Of a DNA stretch of 64,000 bases, positions 43,102 through 54,048 are shown one piece after another. Numbering within the stretch: position 1 is the first letter of the stretch; each line of letters begins with the position of its first letter. Origin of the DNA: Symbiodinium natans (taxonomy: Eukaryota; Sar; Dinophyceae; Suessiales; Symbiodiniaceae); the NCBI GenBank assembly GCA_905221605.1, contig CAJNDS010002616.1, forward strand, positions 123,096 to 187,095. The letters are read 5' to 3'. The position numbers and the translations under genes were made by a program. Below the pieces are notes generated by a model. That model was not told the origin of the DNA, searched no databases, and worked only from the letters and a program-made list of their open reading frames with translations.

Positions 43102-43207
43102 GTACGTGAGTAGGTGACCTTGAAACTTTTGGGGTGTGTAAATATGTATATAATCCTACCAGAATTGAAAGGTTAACCGTTTTGGCCTGAGGGTTGTCAT
43201 CAACTAG
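43102..43207. mobile_element. small inverted-repeat element, family 2 copy 3
   Basis: ACGTGAGTAGGTGACC left end, CCTGAGGGTTGTCATCAACT right end, inner repeats around AAACTTTTGGGG / GAAAGGTTAACCG. Confidence 0.65.
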
Positions 43208-43539
43208 GAAAAAAACGCTAACCCGCAAGCTCGAGAACCTTCCACCCCGTACTGAAGGGTGCTGTCAGCTCCGACATCCCTCTTGATTCTTTCCAAAGTC
43301 CATATCTCACAAGTGCTCAAAGGGGGTTCAGGGCTTAGGGTTTAGGGATTCGGGATGTAAGGTTCAGGGGAGGACTGAGAGTTTCCGTGAAAGCGCTGCA
43401 AACTAGAATACGCTGGCGCGAGGCAGCCGTCAGAAGTGACTGATGGATGTCTTCAGCAGCACTGGAACCATCAACAAAACACTACAATGAGGGCATGCGC
43501 AAACCACCCCGAACCCTATAAGCTCTCGTCATCATCGAG

Positions 43540-43629
43540 GCGCGGCCAGACACGGCACGAGCTGGAGAAATCCTCTGGTGCGCATATTTGGGTGGAGCTG
43601 CGCGACCTAGAAGCAGAAAGTTCACGAAG
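43540..43629 (+). other. exon encoding N-terminal part of a KH domain
   Basis: Acceptor CATCGAG and canonical donor AAG-GTATGT. RRGQTRHELEKSSGAHIWVE matches the KH core (helix, L-E-x-x-S-G-A-x-I-x-V). Probably the same gene as 41732, 42270, 44828 and 46751. Confidence 0.55.
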
Positions 43630-44039
43630 GTATGTATATGTTCCTGCGTTGTCTTCGTCCTGGCGCAGGAATTGTGCATAAGCAGATTATTGTCAGCCTG
43701 GATACAAGGATCCAACTGCGTCAGTGGACCCAACCAAGCAGATGCTTCGCTAACCGCACGCCTTGCTGTATTTTCATACCTTCCGAGGCAACTTTCACAT
43801 CTGCAATTCAGACACACAGCAGAGGCACCCAACCAGCTGACGCTAGCGCTAGGCGCGATCACACGCCTCCATAGTGTTGAGGCTGGTGGAGGCCCATCTA
43901 TGTCTTCTACGTACCTCGACAGAAGAATTCTGCTGAATGGTCCGCCCATCCACAAATATCCAAACTTCTCTAAGCCCTGCAATGCCCTGCATTCTGGTCT
44001 CCAAACCCTCTACACCTTGAACTCTAAAACGTGGATGGG

Positions 44040-44165
44040 CCAATAACCCTATATAAACCCTATAATGTAAACCCTAATCCTATAAACCCTAAATAAACCC
44101 CTGTAGAATAAACCCTATATAAAACCCTATAAACCCATTCTCAACCCTATATATAAACCCTACAG
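44040..44165. repeat. degenerate CCCTAAA/CCCTATA-rich array
   Basis: AACCCTATATAAACCCTATA-type units, a telomere-like array diverged with inserted TA. It ends at the acceptor of the next KH-like island. Confidence 0.8.
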
Positions 44166-44260
44166 GTGACGCTGGCAGCTCCACGGTCCAGCTGGCGGGC
44201 TCTGCAGCGGCCGTGGCCCTGGCGGCGTCGGCGTTGGACGCGCGCGCCTGGGCTGCAACA
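44166..44260 (+). other. exon encoding possible KH C-terminal half
   Basis: Acceptor CCTACAG; reads STVQLAGSAAAVALAASALD with almost exclusively G or C third positions. The strand-G-helix pattern fits the KH C terminus. Confidence 0.4.
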
Positions 44261-44617
44261 GAACCTAAGGCTCCGAGCTCGGACCAACCAATCTATGAAC
44301 CCGAAGCATCCCTGTAAGCCCCATAGTCGTTTTTTTGACCTAGTTTTTGCCAGTGCCATGTGTACTCCGTGCGCGCTGTCTTTTCGCAGTTTGCTCAGGA
44401 TGCCACTGAAGGGGTTCCACTAAGACTTCCTGCAGGGTGGTTGTTTTCTGGCCTTAGCCATAGTTTAGAGATTGTTAGAGATTGGGACTGCGGTCAACAG
44501 AACATGGTGAATACAATCGGTCGACTGTAGTTTACTTCGTGCCTGCAGTGCAATGGATGGCCATGTAGTTTCAACGACTGCAGCCTGTAAGTCAGGTGCT
44601 CCCATGAAGCCCTCGAG

Positions 44618-44735
44618 TATGTAGTGCTAGTATATTGGTATGCGAGTAGATTACTATATGAGTGTATTCATGGATTAGTGTACTCGTATATGAGTATATT
44701 ACTATATCATCATGGTACTGTAGTGAGATGTTGTG
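44618..44735. repeat. AT-rich imperfect tandem repeat
   Basis: Recurring GAGTATATTACTATAT-like units. Confidence 0.7.
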
Positions 44736-44827
44736 ATTTATACATATATGTATATTTTTGGCACCTCATCCTGCAACACTGAACCCAGGCTTCTTCCAGG
44801 ACTCCCTCGACCTGCCACTCTTCGCAG

Positions 44828-44875
44828 AACGACGTGGCAAGGAGGTCATTCGGCAGCTACGAGAGACGATCGCAC
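44828..44875 (+). other. exon encoding KH loop and helix
   Basis: Acceptor TTCGCAG and donor CAC-GTGCCC. RRGKEVIRQLRETIA resembles the KH loop plus helix; the first loop glycine would come from the previous exon. Confidence 0.45.
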
Positions 44876-45639
44876 GTGCCCTGGACCCATTGGAACAATG
44901 CTGTGCAGTGCACAGCTCTTTTCATGGTCTCCTGGAGTGGCAATGTTGGAGGCCTGCAGCTGTCGTAATAACCGAGAACGCCAACGCTTCCGACCCAAAA
45001 CAACCCTGAACGGCTCCAAATCTTATTCCCCGCAACCGACACAATTCTCAAGCTCCACAGCTCCGGGTGCAGAGGCGAAGGGCGCTCGCAAGACTGCCGG
45101 CTGCACCTGGAGAGGAGAGCTTGGGGTCAACTTTTCCCTGTTCTCTTTGCAGTGGCATTCTTAAACCTTGGAGAATGGTTGCTTTGTTCTGATGCCTCTT
45201 ATTTGCAACTAGGGCGGGTGTTGCCAAAGCAAGGGGGACAATCTTCGGGCATTGATAACAGTTCCAGGGTTGTGCGTTTCTTCGGGATTCTGCGAATGCT
45301 GCCACCTGCAGCCAACGTACGTGAAGAGCTGTAGATATGAACAGCCCGAGAATTCTGAGAGCCTCCCTCAAGCCCTTATACATCCTTATACAACCCCCTG
45401 ACGCCCCTCAGCCCTCTTGGACTGCCTGTAGGGGTACATGATAAAACGAGGGGGCGATGATCGCCCGTTCTTGTCGCAAGCCGACCCCTCAATGAAGCTT
45501 GGACCTGAACCCGAGTCATAATCTCCCCCCCAGCCAAGAAAACCGTACCAGGATGGCTGATCGCTGCTGCGTGAAGTTCATCGGGAGCCGTGAGGTCGTG
45601 GCCAAGGTGGGCATCCTCTGAAGTCTCACCCAATCATGC

Positions 45640-45668
45640 CACTAAACCCTGAACCCTAAACCCTTAAG
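45640..45668. repeat. telomere-like array, CCCTAAA orientation
   Basis: Three to four units. Confidence 0.85.
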
Positions 45669-45789
45669 CTACATGGGAGGTTTGGGTCTTGCGGTCACGT
45701 TTCGGCCTGCTTCTTGCGAGTCAACCTTGGGAGAGAACGATGGCAGGAGCTTTGTGGGAAGAGCCTTGACAAACCAGGCAGACTAACAA

Positions 45790-45813
45790 TGGTTTAGGGT
45801 TTAGGGTTTAGGG
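45790..45813. repeat. telomere-like array, TTTAGGG orientation
   Basis: Three perfect units, 121 bases after the inverse array at 45640. Confidence 0.9.
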
Positions 45814-46092
45814 CAATGGTGTGCTGGTCTACGATATGATGCCTATACCCAGCCGAAGAGGCAGCGATTACCGATATCAATATCGTTTCGATGTAGGCAA
45901 GTAAATATTATTGAAACAGCCATGGAAATTCGATCGGTAGCCCAACATGCTCAACCCTAATCGAAGAGCTGAAGCCTTGAAGTGACTCTGAAGGCAAAGG
46001 CGCTGACGGAGGGCGCCATTGCGTTTGCGGAGCTGGTGGTCACGAAGGCGCCTTGCGCGAAGCGTTTCAAACAGGGGCCCCCAGAAGTCATC

Positions 46093-46196
46093 TAGGGGTC
46101 GGAAGAATTACTATTTTAGTATTCCCTGATGGTCCCTGTTTAAGTATACTATAATAACCCGCAAAGCTCTATTCAATTCATTCAGGCCCCTCTATT
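46093..46196. mobile_element. small element, family 5 copy 2
   Basis: CTAGGGGTCGGAAGAATTAC left end, CAGGCCCCTCTA right end, core TATACTATAATAACCC. Matches 33533. Confidence 0.6.
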
Positions 46197-46750
46197 GCGC
46201 AACTGACACAGGAGCTGAGGGCTTGTACGCAAGGGTTCAAGGCTCGCGCCGAGGATCCGCACGAGTCCCGGAAGCTGTAGTGGAAGTTAACGTCGCCACA
46301 CGCTTCTTAACAAGTCCCATGGTCTGCAATCTTTGCAGACACAACTGCGAAGGCTCCAGACCATCTGCAGTGAAGGAAACCATGTAAACCATGGTGGCAG
46401 CAGGCATTCGAGCGAACTTTAACGCTGAGACTTTGCCCGAGTGTTTTTTGGCGCTGCCGTGCTAGGCTGCCACCGTTTTCAAGCCATGGGCACCCAATAA
46501 CGATGGCAGTCGATGGAAGCTGAAATTGAAGTCAAATGGAAGTCGTGTGGTGCGGACTGGGCCTCCAAGACCTTGTCACCAGACCCTCGGCCTTAAGCGG
46601 TTCACCCTACACCCCATACACCCCATACACCCCCGAAACGCAACAACATGTTCAAGCCCCTGGCCCAGCGGGCTTCTGTAGGCGGCTTGCTTGGTGGCTC
46701 TGTAAATTTCGTAGAGCCGATCTACTCCATGGCAGGACGAAGCGCTCCAG

Positions 46751-46822
46751 ATCATTGGCAAGGGAGGCTCCAGGATCAAGCGGCTCAGGGAGAAGACGGG
46801 GACCCACCTCGATGCTCGCTCG
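46751..46822 (+). other. exon encoding a canonical KH domain core
   Basis: Acceptor GCTCCAG, then IIGKGGSRIKRLREKTGTHL: the KH signature I-I-G-x-x-G followed by the helix and T-G. The surrounding frame is GC-rich at third positions. This is the firmest evidence for a KH-type RNA-binding protein on the plus strand. A possible C-terminal half (WIRILVGFGPEPDIRSLQHA) lies at 47016-47092. Confidence 0.7.
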
Positions 46823-47015
46823 CAATTTGGGTCTCCCCTGCCCCCTACCCCGACCCAGCCCTGGGAGTCTGGGGCTAAACGCCAGAACTCTAGCAATCTT
46901 CGCATGCTAACTACCGTGTGTGCTTTGGACCCTTGACTTCAACACCTGTGTCACCCTTCAATGAAAAGCTGGCCAGCCTCAAGCCGCAACTGAGAGTCTT
47001 GGCACCGACAGGAAG

Positions 47016-47092
47016 TGGTGCTGGATCAGGATCCTTGTCGGGTTCGGACCTGAGCCTGATATCCGTAGCCTCCAGCATGCGTTCGCGGCCAC
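47016..47092 (+). other. possible KH C-terminal half exon
   Basis: Acceptor GGAAG, GT after GCCAC. Strand-G-helix pattern, weaker than the other KH islands. Confidence 0.35.
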
Positions 47093-47264
47093 GTGGCCAC
47101 CCACACCTTTCGTGCACATGCATCCTGCTGTAGTAAGATGTCCAGACGAGCTTACTTGGACAAGCCTTGGTGCAGTTAGAGGCTCTGTCTGCCAGCCTAG
47201 CACAGGTGCGGACCCTAAACCAAAACCCGATAGCGCAGAATTTCGCAGAGAGCAGAACCAAGCC

Positions 47265-47305
47265 CTAGACCCTACCCTAAACCCCAAACCCCAAACCCCA
47301 AACCA
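47265..47305. repeat. telomere-like array, CCCTAAA orientation
   Basis: Five degenerate units (CCCCAAA variants). Confidence 0.85.
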
Positions 47306-48625
47306 TGACCCTTATCCGATCTGAACTCTCCTGGGCAGAGGTTCAGATTGCGGGATCGCCGCAAGCACTGGCAGCCACCCAGGACACTGGCAAGAAGAAA
47401 GATTAAAATATGTGGGTAAGGCTTTAAGGGCTCAGCCGAGCTCTGCACTTCATTAAGTTCTACAGATTCAGAGTTCAGCAAGTGAGGGGGGTTGGGGTGA
47501 GGTTTTTGGGGGTATTTGTGGGAGTCGGCGCGTAGGGATGCTAAAGAGTCTGCCTACAGTGCTGCAGGTTTGGCTTTGTCTGGTGTCAATGCCATGACCT
47601 TAGGTCTGCGGTGTTCAGAGTACTAAATCACCGCAGCCGTGCGATTCCTCCCAACTTTGCCGAAACTGTTGTTAACCGACAAGAGCAGGAAGTAAGTGGT
47701 ATTATCTCCCTGTGCTCGTGCTTTGCTCGAAGCCTGCCGAAACTCGAAACTCCAACCCTGAGCCCCTTGCAACCTTCAGCCGTTCAGGAAGATTTGAAGA
47801 CAGACGCGCCCCGCGCGAGCAACACGGCAGAAGTTCGAGATGTAGGGTTTCAACGCACTGCAGCTCGTACTTCGAAATAAACTCAGTGTGGACTGGCGTC
47901 ACACGCCGCGCTGGAGCTGGATGAGGGTTGTTACCGTAGCCTGTGTGTGTCTCTCCCTCTCTCAAAACTATCTTGGCTGTCTTTCTGTGTTGATGCTTAA
48001 AAGAGGTGGCTTCAAAATCGGCACGGGTCAGCAACCTACACCGGGAAGTTCGGCCGTGCGGTTCACCAACCAGCACTGTGAAGCCCAACCAAGTTGTGGG
48101 CCAAAAGTGGCACCGGTCACCATTCCACACTGGGAAGTTCAACCAAGTTGTAGCCAAAACTGACAAAAAAGCTATCTACACTTCCCTTCCCCTTCCCCCC
48201 CCCCCCCCCAGAAATAAATCTGACAACATGCGCTGCCGGGTTTTTTGGGGATTTTTCGGCCGGGGGGGGGAGGAGAGGTAGCTTCTATACTTGTCTGCAA
48301 GTAGCGAGGTTATTATGCATACCTGTTCAACTAAGTCTTACAGTTAAGCTTTTCAGCTAAGCGTCCAAGGGTTACATTCTAGCTTCTATTCTAAACCTTA
48401 TATACTTGCAGGGAAAGTCTACTGTATCATAATAACATGAACTCGATTCGAACAATCCATAGAAAATATGTTAAGAATAAGTAAAAACACAGCATTCTAC
48501 TCGATGAAAGCAGGACATCAGGGCGATACACACTCTTTTTGGAGAAAATAGTGTGGCTCAGCGCCTTTCAAAGTTGCATTTGCAAAGCCCCAAAGGTTCT
48601 GTGTACCATTACTCAAACCCTGCAG

Positions 48626-48709
48626 CCCAATGACAAAGGCCCAGCACCGCCTGCTGACAAGCCAGTGGCAAGACCACTGCCTGCAACGTCGGCCATGGAT
48701 ACCTCTGAG
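48626..48709 (+). other. exon-like island, exactly 28 codons, Pro/Ala-rich linker
   Basis: Acceptor CCTGCAG, donor GAG-GTGCGG, phase 0/0. Reads PNDKGPAPPADKPVARPLPA. Typical of a disordered linker; it could belong to the KH gene upstream. Confidence 0.45.
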
Positions 48710-48735
48710 GTGCGGTCATGGGTCCATGAAGCTAG

Positions 48736-48757
48736 TAGGGTTTAGGGTTTAGGTTTT
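48736..48757. repeat. telomere-like array, TTTAGGG orientation
   Basis: Three units starting 26 bases after the donor at 48709. Confidence 0.85.
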
Positions 48758-49815
48758 AAAGACTCGTTGCCAAGATTCGTACACGGACAAGATTCGTGCG
48801 GCGTCCGGAATTTTGGGTTCTTAAAACGGAAGTAGGGCCTTGGAAGTGGGGGTTGCGGATACGGCTTGGTTTCGGAGTTCTGCAGCTTTCAACAAGAATG
48901 TCATGCACTGAGTTTTTCCAAAGCTCACCGTAGGCCGTGTGAAACTCCAGCAGGATAGCTGCGAAAGAAACCAATCAAAGTCAAAACGTTGCAGAAAGGC
49001 TTAGACACATCAGTAGTGGTGATAATTCTCTTTTGCGCGCCCCTATCAAGTATCATGTGTGCCCTTTGAAAGTGTCTTGACATTCCAAAAAAAGGCTGCG
49101 CAGCAGCCTGCTGCCACTGGCAAGCACGACAAGGCCTGCGTCAGTGAGCGAGACTCAAGTTCTTGAAGCCAGCGCGGTGTAAGATTACAGCACCAACCCT
49201 CTTCAAGCTGTCTCGTTCAGGTTCAGTATCAATACTGCCACCGCCCAAATCTGGAGTGATTAACAGCCTTTAACAACAATCAATATCTACCACAACATAA
49301 GCAGCCATCTCCTCTCTGACGGGTCGGGGGCAGCGAGAGAGGGACCAATCTAGGGCTCAAGGCTTAGAGTCTATTGAGTTGGCAATGTCTCAATATACTG
49401 CGAGCATTTGATTCATCGTCCCAACCTTTCGGGCACAATTCAAAAGTAGCCCTGGGAGCCCCAAACTCTGGACATAGCATGCTGTTCCTTTGGTGAACAA
49501 AAGGCCCTGACTCAAACAAACACGTCCACTGAACCATGCATCAACAGCTGCAGGGCTGCGGGCGTAGCCTTCAGCCCTAAATTTGTCAACTACATGCGCG
49601 TTTTGTCCGGCTTCTCTTCTTGTTCTGCTCCTGATAAGTCTGAACATTTGGGCTTCAGGGGCTGGATGGATGTTGTTGTGGCTATTTCGATCTCACTCTC
49701 ATCGTAGATTCCTTGCGGTCCTTCGTTTCTCGTTTCTAGCCCTCGCGCCGGCTTGTGCCATTCCCGTGAAGAAGAGAGATTTCTCGATGTTCACAAGACT
49801 GGGGACAACACCTCT

Positions 49816-49843
49816 TTGGGGTTTAGGGTTTAGGGTTTAGGGT
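49816..49843. repeat. telomere-like array, TTTAGGG orientation
   Basis: Four units. Confidence 0.9.
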
Positions 49844-50142
49844 TACAATGTCAAGTTGCCAGCCTAAAAACTGGCCAATAACAAGCGCTGTCCACAACAC
49901 AAACAAAGCAGCCCATCGCCTCTCGCTCTGCTGTCTTATCTTTCTTTGCTTGTTGCAGTCAGCGGTAGCCAGATGAGAAGCAGTCCTCTCTCTCTCTCTC
50001 TCTCCTTCTCCTAGAAGATTCGACCGAAATTGGGTGACAACGATTCTAGCTGTGTTCGCTTCTACGTCCGGAACGGAACTTCAACCCTAGCCCCTCTTGT
50101 TTTCTGAGCTCTGAGCCCCAAACCTTGAGTTAACTGTGGCAG

Positions 50143-50277
50143 CTCGAATCCGATCTTCCCCAAGCCACATGCAACGAGGTGCTGATTGATGGCTTGGATG
50201 CTGCGGACTCAGACGGAGCGAGACCATGCAACAAGTTTCCTGCGGATGGCCTAAACCTAAGCCGACACCCCCAAAAG
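50143..50277 (+). other. exon 1 of putative gene H, exactly 45 codons
   Basis: Acceptor TGTGGCAG and canonical donor AAG-GTAAGA, phase 0/0. It starts LESDLPQATCNEVLIDGLDA and is rich in Asp. The next exon follows after a 121-base intron. Family not recognised. Confidence 0.55.
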
Positions 50278-50398
50278 GTAAGAGGCTTATAGGGTCAGGC
50301 TGAGGGTTCCAGGTCCCTTCTGCACTCTTCGCGCTTGCCTTGCCGGGGGGTTTGGGGCAACGAGAACTCAATGACATCTTACGCCCTGAAATCCTCAG

Positions 50399-50491
50399 AG
50401 TGAGAAAACAATGCCACATCCGAATGCTCTTGAAGAGGTGCTCCACTTCCGCAACACCTCTGGCAGCAGCAGGGACGCCCGCCGGCACATG
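50399..50491 (+). other. exon 2 of putative gene H, exactly 31 codons
   Basis: Acceptor ATCCTCAG, donor ATG-GTTTGC, phase 0/0. Contains NALEEVLHFRNTSGSSRDAR with nearly all G or C third positions. Confidence 0.55.
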
Positions 50492-50499
50492 GTTTGCGG

Positions 50500-50556
50500 T
50501 CTAGGGTTTGGGGTTAATTGGTCTACGGGTTTAAGGGTTTAGGGTGTAGGGTTGGG
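50500..50556. repeat. telomere-like array, TTTAGGG orientation
   Basis: Degenerate units starting eight bases after the exon 2 donor, that is, inside the intron. Confidence 0.85.
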
Positions 50557-50647
50557 GTGTATACCCTGAAGCACTAAACACTAAGCACCAGGGGCAGGAC
50601 GTTGTGGGGCGGACGGTGGCTCATACATGCACACGCAACAGCTGCAG

Positions 50648-50701
50648 ATTGCTTTCGCAAGAACGTGTACAATCGCCAAGACTATCCAGCTAGAATCGTA
50701 A
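50648..50701 (+). other. possible terminal exon of gene H
   Basis: Acceptor GCTGCAG, 17 codons and TAA in the phase left by exon 2, reading IAFARTCTIAKTIQLES. An overlapping frame with a GTAAAG donor is an alternative. Confidence 0.4.
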
Positions 50702-51422
50702 AGCAAGCAATCTGTGCCATCGAAGCCCCCAACATGCCCAAGGGTTTCGGACTTGTTTCATGTCAGACCTACTTTAATCCCAAGCCGCTTAAGCCCCGAA
50801 CCTAAAAGTCCCCAAGACCGGAGGTCTCTTGGCCTCAGCTCTTTTCTGCTGCCGCTTTCTTCGCTGCGAAGGCCTTGATCCTCCCCACCCCCACACCAAG
50901 CCTACAAATCTCTACAAGCTTTGGGCGTAGGGTTTGGGGATGTTTCGGGCTTACCTTGATCCCTAAACACATCCCTGACGATGGGCCAGCTCCACAGTTG
51001 TAGGTTCAAGGGAATCGATTTCAGGGTTGTGGGGGGTTGCATGGTGTGGCCAACTATCAGCCATTGTGCTCAGAACCTCTTCCACACGGATGGCATACCT
51101 GGCCCATTTTTGCAACGTTTTCGTCGGGGGGCCAGCCTTGGGGCTGACCCATCTAAACAAAGGCGCACTGTATCCAGATCTTCCTGCCGCTGGAGGCCGA
51201 CCTCGACCCCCAACAGCTACTTTCCTGACTGGTCTTCTCTCGGGGGGCTTCAGGATTCGAGCTTTGACATTCTAGGGGCGGGTGTGGGCTTTTGGCCTGG
51301 GGCGTTGAGGTGTTTCTTAGTGCTTCGTCTCTAAGAGATGGCAGTGCGTCTCGCTGGGGGCAGTGTCTTTCGGACGCCTCCTTGTCGACAGAGGGGTGGT
51401 GGGCTCCGTTCAACCATTTGAT

Positions 51423-51510
51423 GGGGGTTTCCGAAAGTATAGGGGGTACCTTATTGGGGTCCTTATTATATGGGGATCGATATTGTTCGTAAACCCCCCC
51501 ATTTCGGAAC
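51423..51510. mobile_element. small inverted-repeat element, family 3 copy 3
   Basis: GGGGGTTTCCGAA / TTTCGGAAC ends and the GGTACCTTATTGGGGTCC core. Confidence 0.7.
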
Positions 51511-51837
51511 ATGCTCTTCTATGTAGGAGCTGTCATGAACCCTCCTAAGAGGTTCCGGAGTTGAAAGCTCGCTTCCGGAAGCCCAGCTCACAGCCTAGGA
51601 TCTTGATAGCACTTGTAAAGTCTCTGAGAGAGCACTGTGTCAGCGTACTCAAGAAACATAAGTAGGAAGCCTTAGACCAATTCCCAAACGCAGAGATCAC
51701 CTCCTCACATGGGCTGTGAACCTCGACACCCTCCCACCAGACCCGCTGAGGTGCGAGAGGCTTAGGGCTGCTTATGGGCCGGATGCAGTGGTCAAGGCTG
51801 ACGCCTCACGGTCGCTGCCGCCTGGCCTTGAGCAATT

Positions 51838-52047
51838 TCACGATACGGGGTCATCATGAGCAGCGGCATTTATGGTTTTGAGGGATCGAGTTGGGGCCAG
51901 GGCTTCACAGATTCTTCGCCAAGCCATGTGACTTCCTGCCATACTATCAACAAGAGCTTCTGCCCATCTCCTGCAGTGTCGCAGTAAGATTTGAACCTCG
52001 CCTGCGGTCTCGTCCTGAGCCATCCCCTCAGCAGAATACCTTGGAAC
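51838..52047 (-). CDS. minus-strand coding exon, 69 codons to stop
   Basis: The frame begins right after the TTTAG of a telomere-like array, which would serve as acceptor, and runs to TGA at 51838. It contains an ATG (52023) followed by MAQDETAGEVQILLRHCRRW and an Ala-rich helical body. No homology recognised. Confidence 0.4.
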   Translation of the reverse strand, partial: VPRYSAEGMAQDETAGEVQILLRHCRRWAEALVDSMAGSHMAWRRICEALAPTRSLKTINAAAHDDPVS

Positions 52048-52074
52048 CTAAACCCTAAACCCTAAACCCTAATG
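52048..52074. repeat. telomere-like array, CCCTAAA orientation
   Basis: Nearly four perfect units. Confidence 0.95.
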
Positions 52075-52548
52075 AAAAACTGAAACTCTCCAAAGTTTCA
52101 TGCCGGAGCACCCAGCCGAGGATTCTCTCTGCTGCTGAAGTGTTGGCTAGTGCGGGGAGGCGCAGTTCTCGGGCCTTGTAGGGCTTAAGGTCAGCTTGGT
52201 TTAGGGTTATGGGAAGCAAAACAGTTGCGAGGGAGAATCTATCATGCGCGACTGTAGTGGCCTCATGATTGCTCGTTACTTGTCATTTCGGTGCACCTGA
52301 CTGTTCCACGCAGTGGCTGTCGTACACTCCTGCAAGCCTGCACAAAATACAGAAGCCAGTGCTTTCACCATGCCATGTGGTCCACCGAGATCAGCATGAA
52401 AAGAGGAAACCGACAACAAGCGACAGACACAGGGAAGAAAACAAGACCTCAAGCGTGCCCGAAACGCTACCTCTGATTCGTGTTTTTTCTGCTACTCATG
52501 GCGGAAGGCTGGCTTGGTGTCTCAAGTTCGTCTTGTCTACTACAGTAT

Positions 52549-52662
52549 TTGCTTAAGAGCCCAAAAGAATTTAAAAAAAACAGCAATCCCTATATTACTC
52601 TTATAGGGAGGGTCTTTTTTAGGGAGATTTTTTTTTTTTGGGGGGGGGGGGTTCTTAAGCAA
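52549..52662. mobile_element. small inverted-repeat element, single copy
   Basis: TTGCTTAAGAGCCC / GGGTTCTTAAGCAA termini, with poly-T and poly-G tracts inside. Confidence 0.75.
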
Positions 52663-52769
52663 TTTTTAGTTGTTTGCGTGCCGAACACCTGATTCTTGGC
52701 CAGTGGCTGCAGGCCATGCCTCATCGTTAGCAATGCGACGGGAGGCTCGTCCGGGCTTCGCGTGGTACA

Positions 52770-52997
52770 ATGTTCGTACGGCCTGAGTCACAGCTGATGA
52801 CGTTGCAAACCCATGTATCTCAAATCGTAGCGCCCACGGCGCAAGCTCTTTTCATGGTTGTCCACCCGTGGGACTATCTGCCAGAAATCCATACCCCCCC
52901 GCAGGTGGTTTCGACGACCCGTGGGTTCAAGAGCATCGCGTGGGATATGCATTCTTGGATACTGAGACCTTCGTTCCAGCGCTTTGCCCGACACTAG
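52770..52997 (+). CDS. hypothetical ORF, 75 codons
   Basis: ATG to TAG with 65 percent G or C at third positions in its second half; includes LFMVVHPWDYLPEIHTPPQV. An overlapping exon-like frame to 53080 exists. Length alone is not significant. Confidence 0.3.
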   Translation: MFVRPESQLMTLQTHVSQIVAPTAQALFMVVHPWDYLPEIHTPPQVVSTTRGFKSIAWDMHSWILRPSFQRFARH

Positions 52998-53100
52998 AGG
53001 GATGTCCTGCAATCCTGCCTAACGTCAGTGAGGGGCGTCGGGTCCTCGTAATGACGAAGGCTCCTTTGCACCTAGCGTGACGTAGCCTGACATTAGCCTT

Positions 53101-53182
53101 ACCCCCCTCCTAAAATTAAACCCCCCCCTCTACCCCCCAATATTACTATTAGGGCTTAGAAGGGGTTCAATCTTAGGGGGAG
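53101..53182. mobile_element. small inverted-repeat element, single copy
   Basis: CCCCCCTCCTAAAATTAAAC against TTCAATCTTAGGGGGA, roughly 20-base termini. Confidence 0.7.
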
Positions 53183-53393
53183 GGGATACTGAAGCAATCT
53201 GAAGCATGTGCGCCCTGAGCCTTGCGGCACTTCTGAGATTCTTCAGAACGCATCCAAGGCCTGGCCGAGCAAGGCGGCATCGAAGAAGCCGGCAGAAGGT
53301 CCCATCAGGGTCATCTTTGTGGGTGCTTTACTGTAACTTTAGATCCTTAGCCTCTTTGGGTTTATTGGGTTTCTTAGTAAGGCAGCTAAAAAT

Positions 53394-53858
53394 TTAATTG
53401 AAAGCTACCCTTCTGAGTGTAGCTAAGTTACGGTAATTATGCGGATTGAAGGTGCGGGGGTGTAAGATTTCGGCTTTGGTTGTGGGGTCGGGGAGCCAAA
53501 AGCTCCACACGTTAAAAATAGTTCGGGGAGGGGAAGGTTCTGTAGTCTCGACAGGGGTGTGCTCTTTGTTGGAGGTGCCCTGCTTCTGAAAGCATCGGTT
53601 CTCTGGTTTCCCACTCAGAAGGAATTCTGACCCCGGTTGACAGCTGGCGAGTCGACGCGCTCTAGAGTTTTGCTTGGGCACTTCGCATTCTTCCAAGAAC
53701 TTGGGGCGCAGTAGGGCAATCCAATCCTTACCTTCCCGAACCAATTTCTTGTAATCGGGAGCCATACTGCACTCCCTATGTACATGCTGTTTATACGAGT
53801 ACCTGCGCAAACTTTTATTACTCTTATAGTAGAGCAAACTTATATATTTCTCTGCCAT
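53394..53858 (-). CDS. hypothetical ORF, 154 codons
   Basis: Basic, Lys/Arg/Asn-rich; an inner ATG starts MAPDYKKLVREGKDWIALLR. Its lower GC and its length make it possible but not compelling, since a few ORFs of this size are expected by chance. Confidence 0.3.
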   Translation of the reverse strand: MAEKYISLLYYKSNKSLRRYSYKQHVHRECSMAPDYKKLVREGKDWIALLRPKFLEECEVPKQNSRARRLASCQPGSEFLLSGKPENRCFQKQGTSNKEHTPVETTEPSPPRTIFNVWSFWLPDPTTKAEILHPRTFNPHNYRNLATLRRVAFN

Positions 53859-53906
53859 TGGAAGCCTTTGGCGTGTCCCTCAAACGTAGGTGCATTGCAA
53901 GTTCAG

Positions 53907-54048
53907 CCGAGGTTTTTTCCACAAGCGGTCCATGTTCGTTGGGGGGATCATGGACAAGAAGGAGCGCTGCATCGACTGTACCCGCCCCGTTTGGGACGGC
54001 CACGTCTCCATGACACTCCAAGGCATAAAGTGGCAATCGACTTGGTAA
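53907..54048 (+). other. exon-like island, 47 codons
   Basis: Acceptor AGTTCAG; 75 percent G or C at third positions; reads SMFVGGIMDKKERCIDCTRP and ends at TAA or at a GC donor before it. It has a C-x-x-C pair. Family not recognised. Confidence 0.4.
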
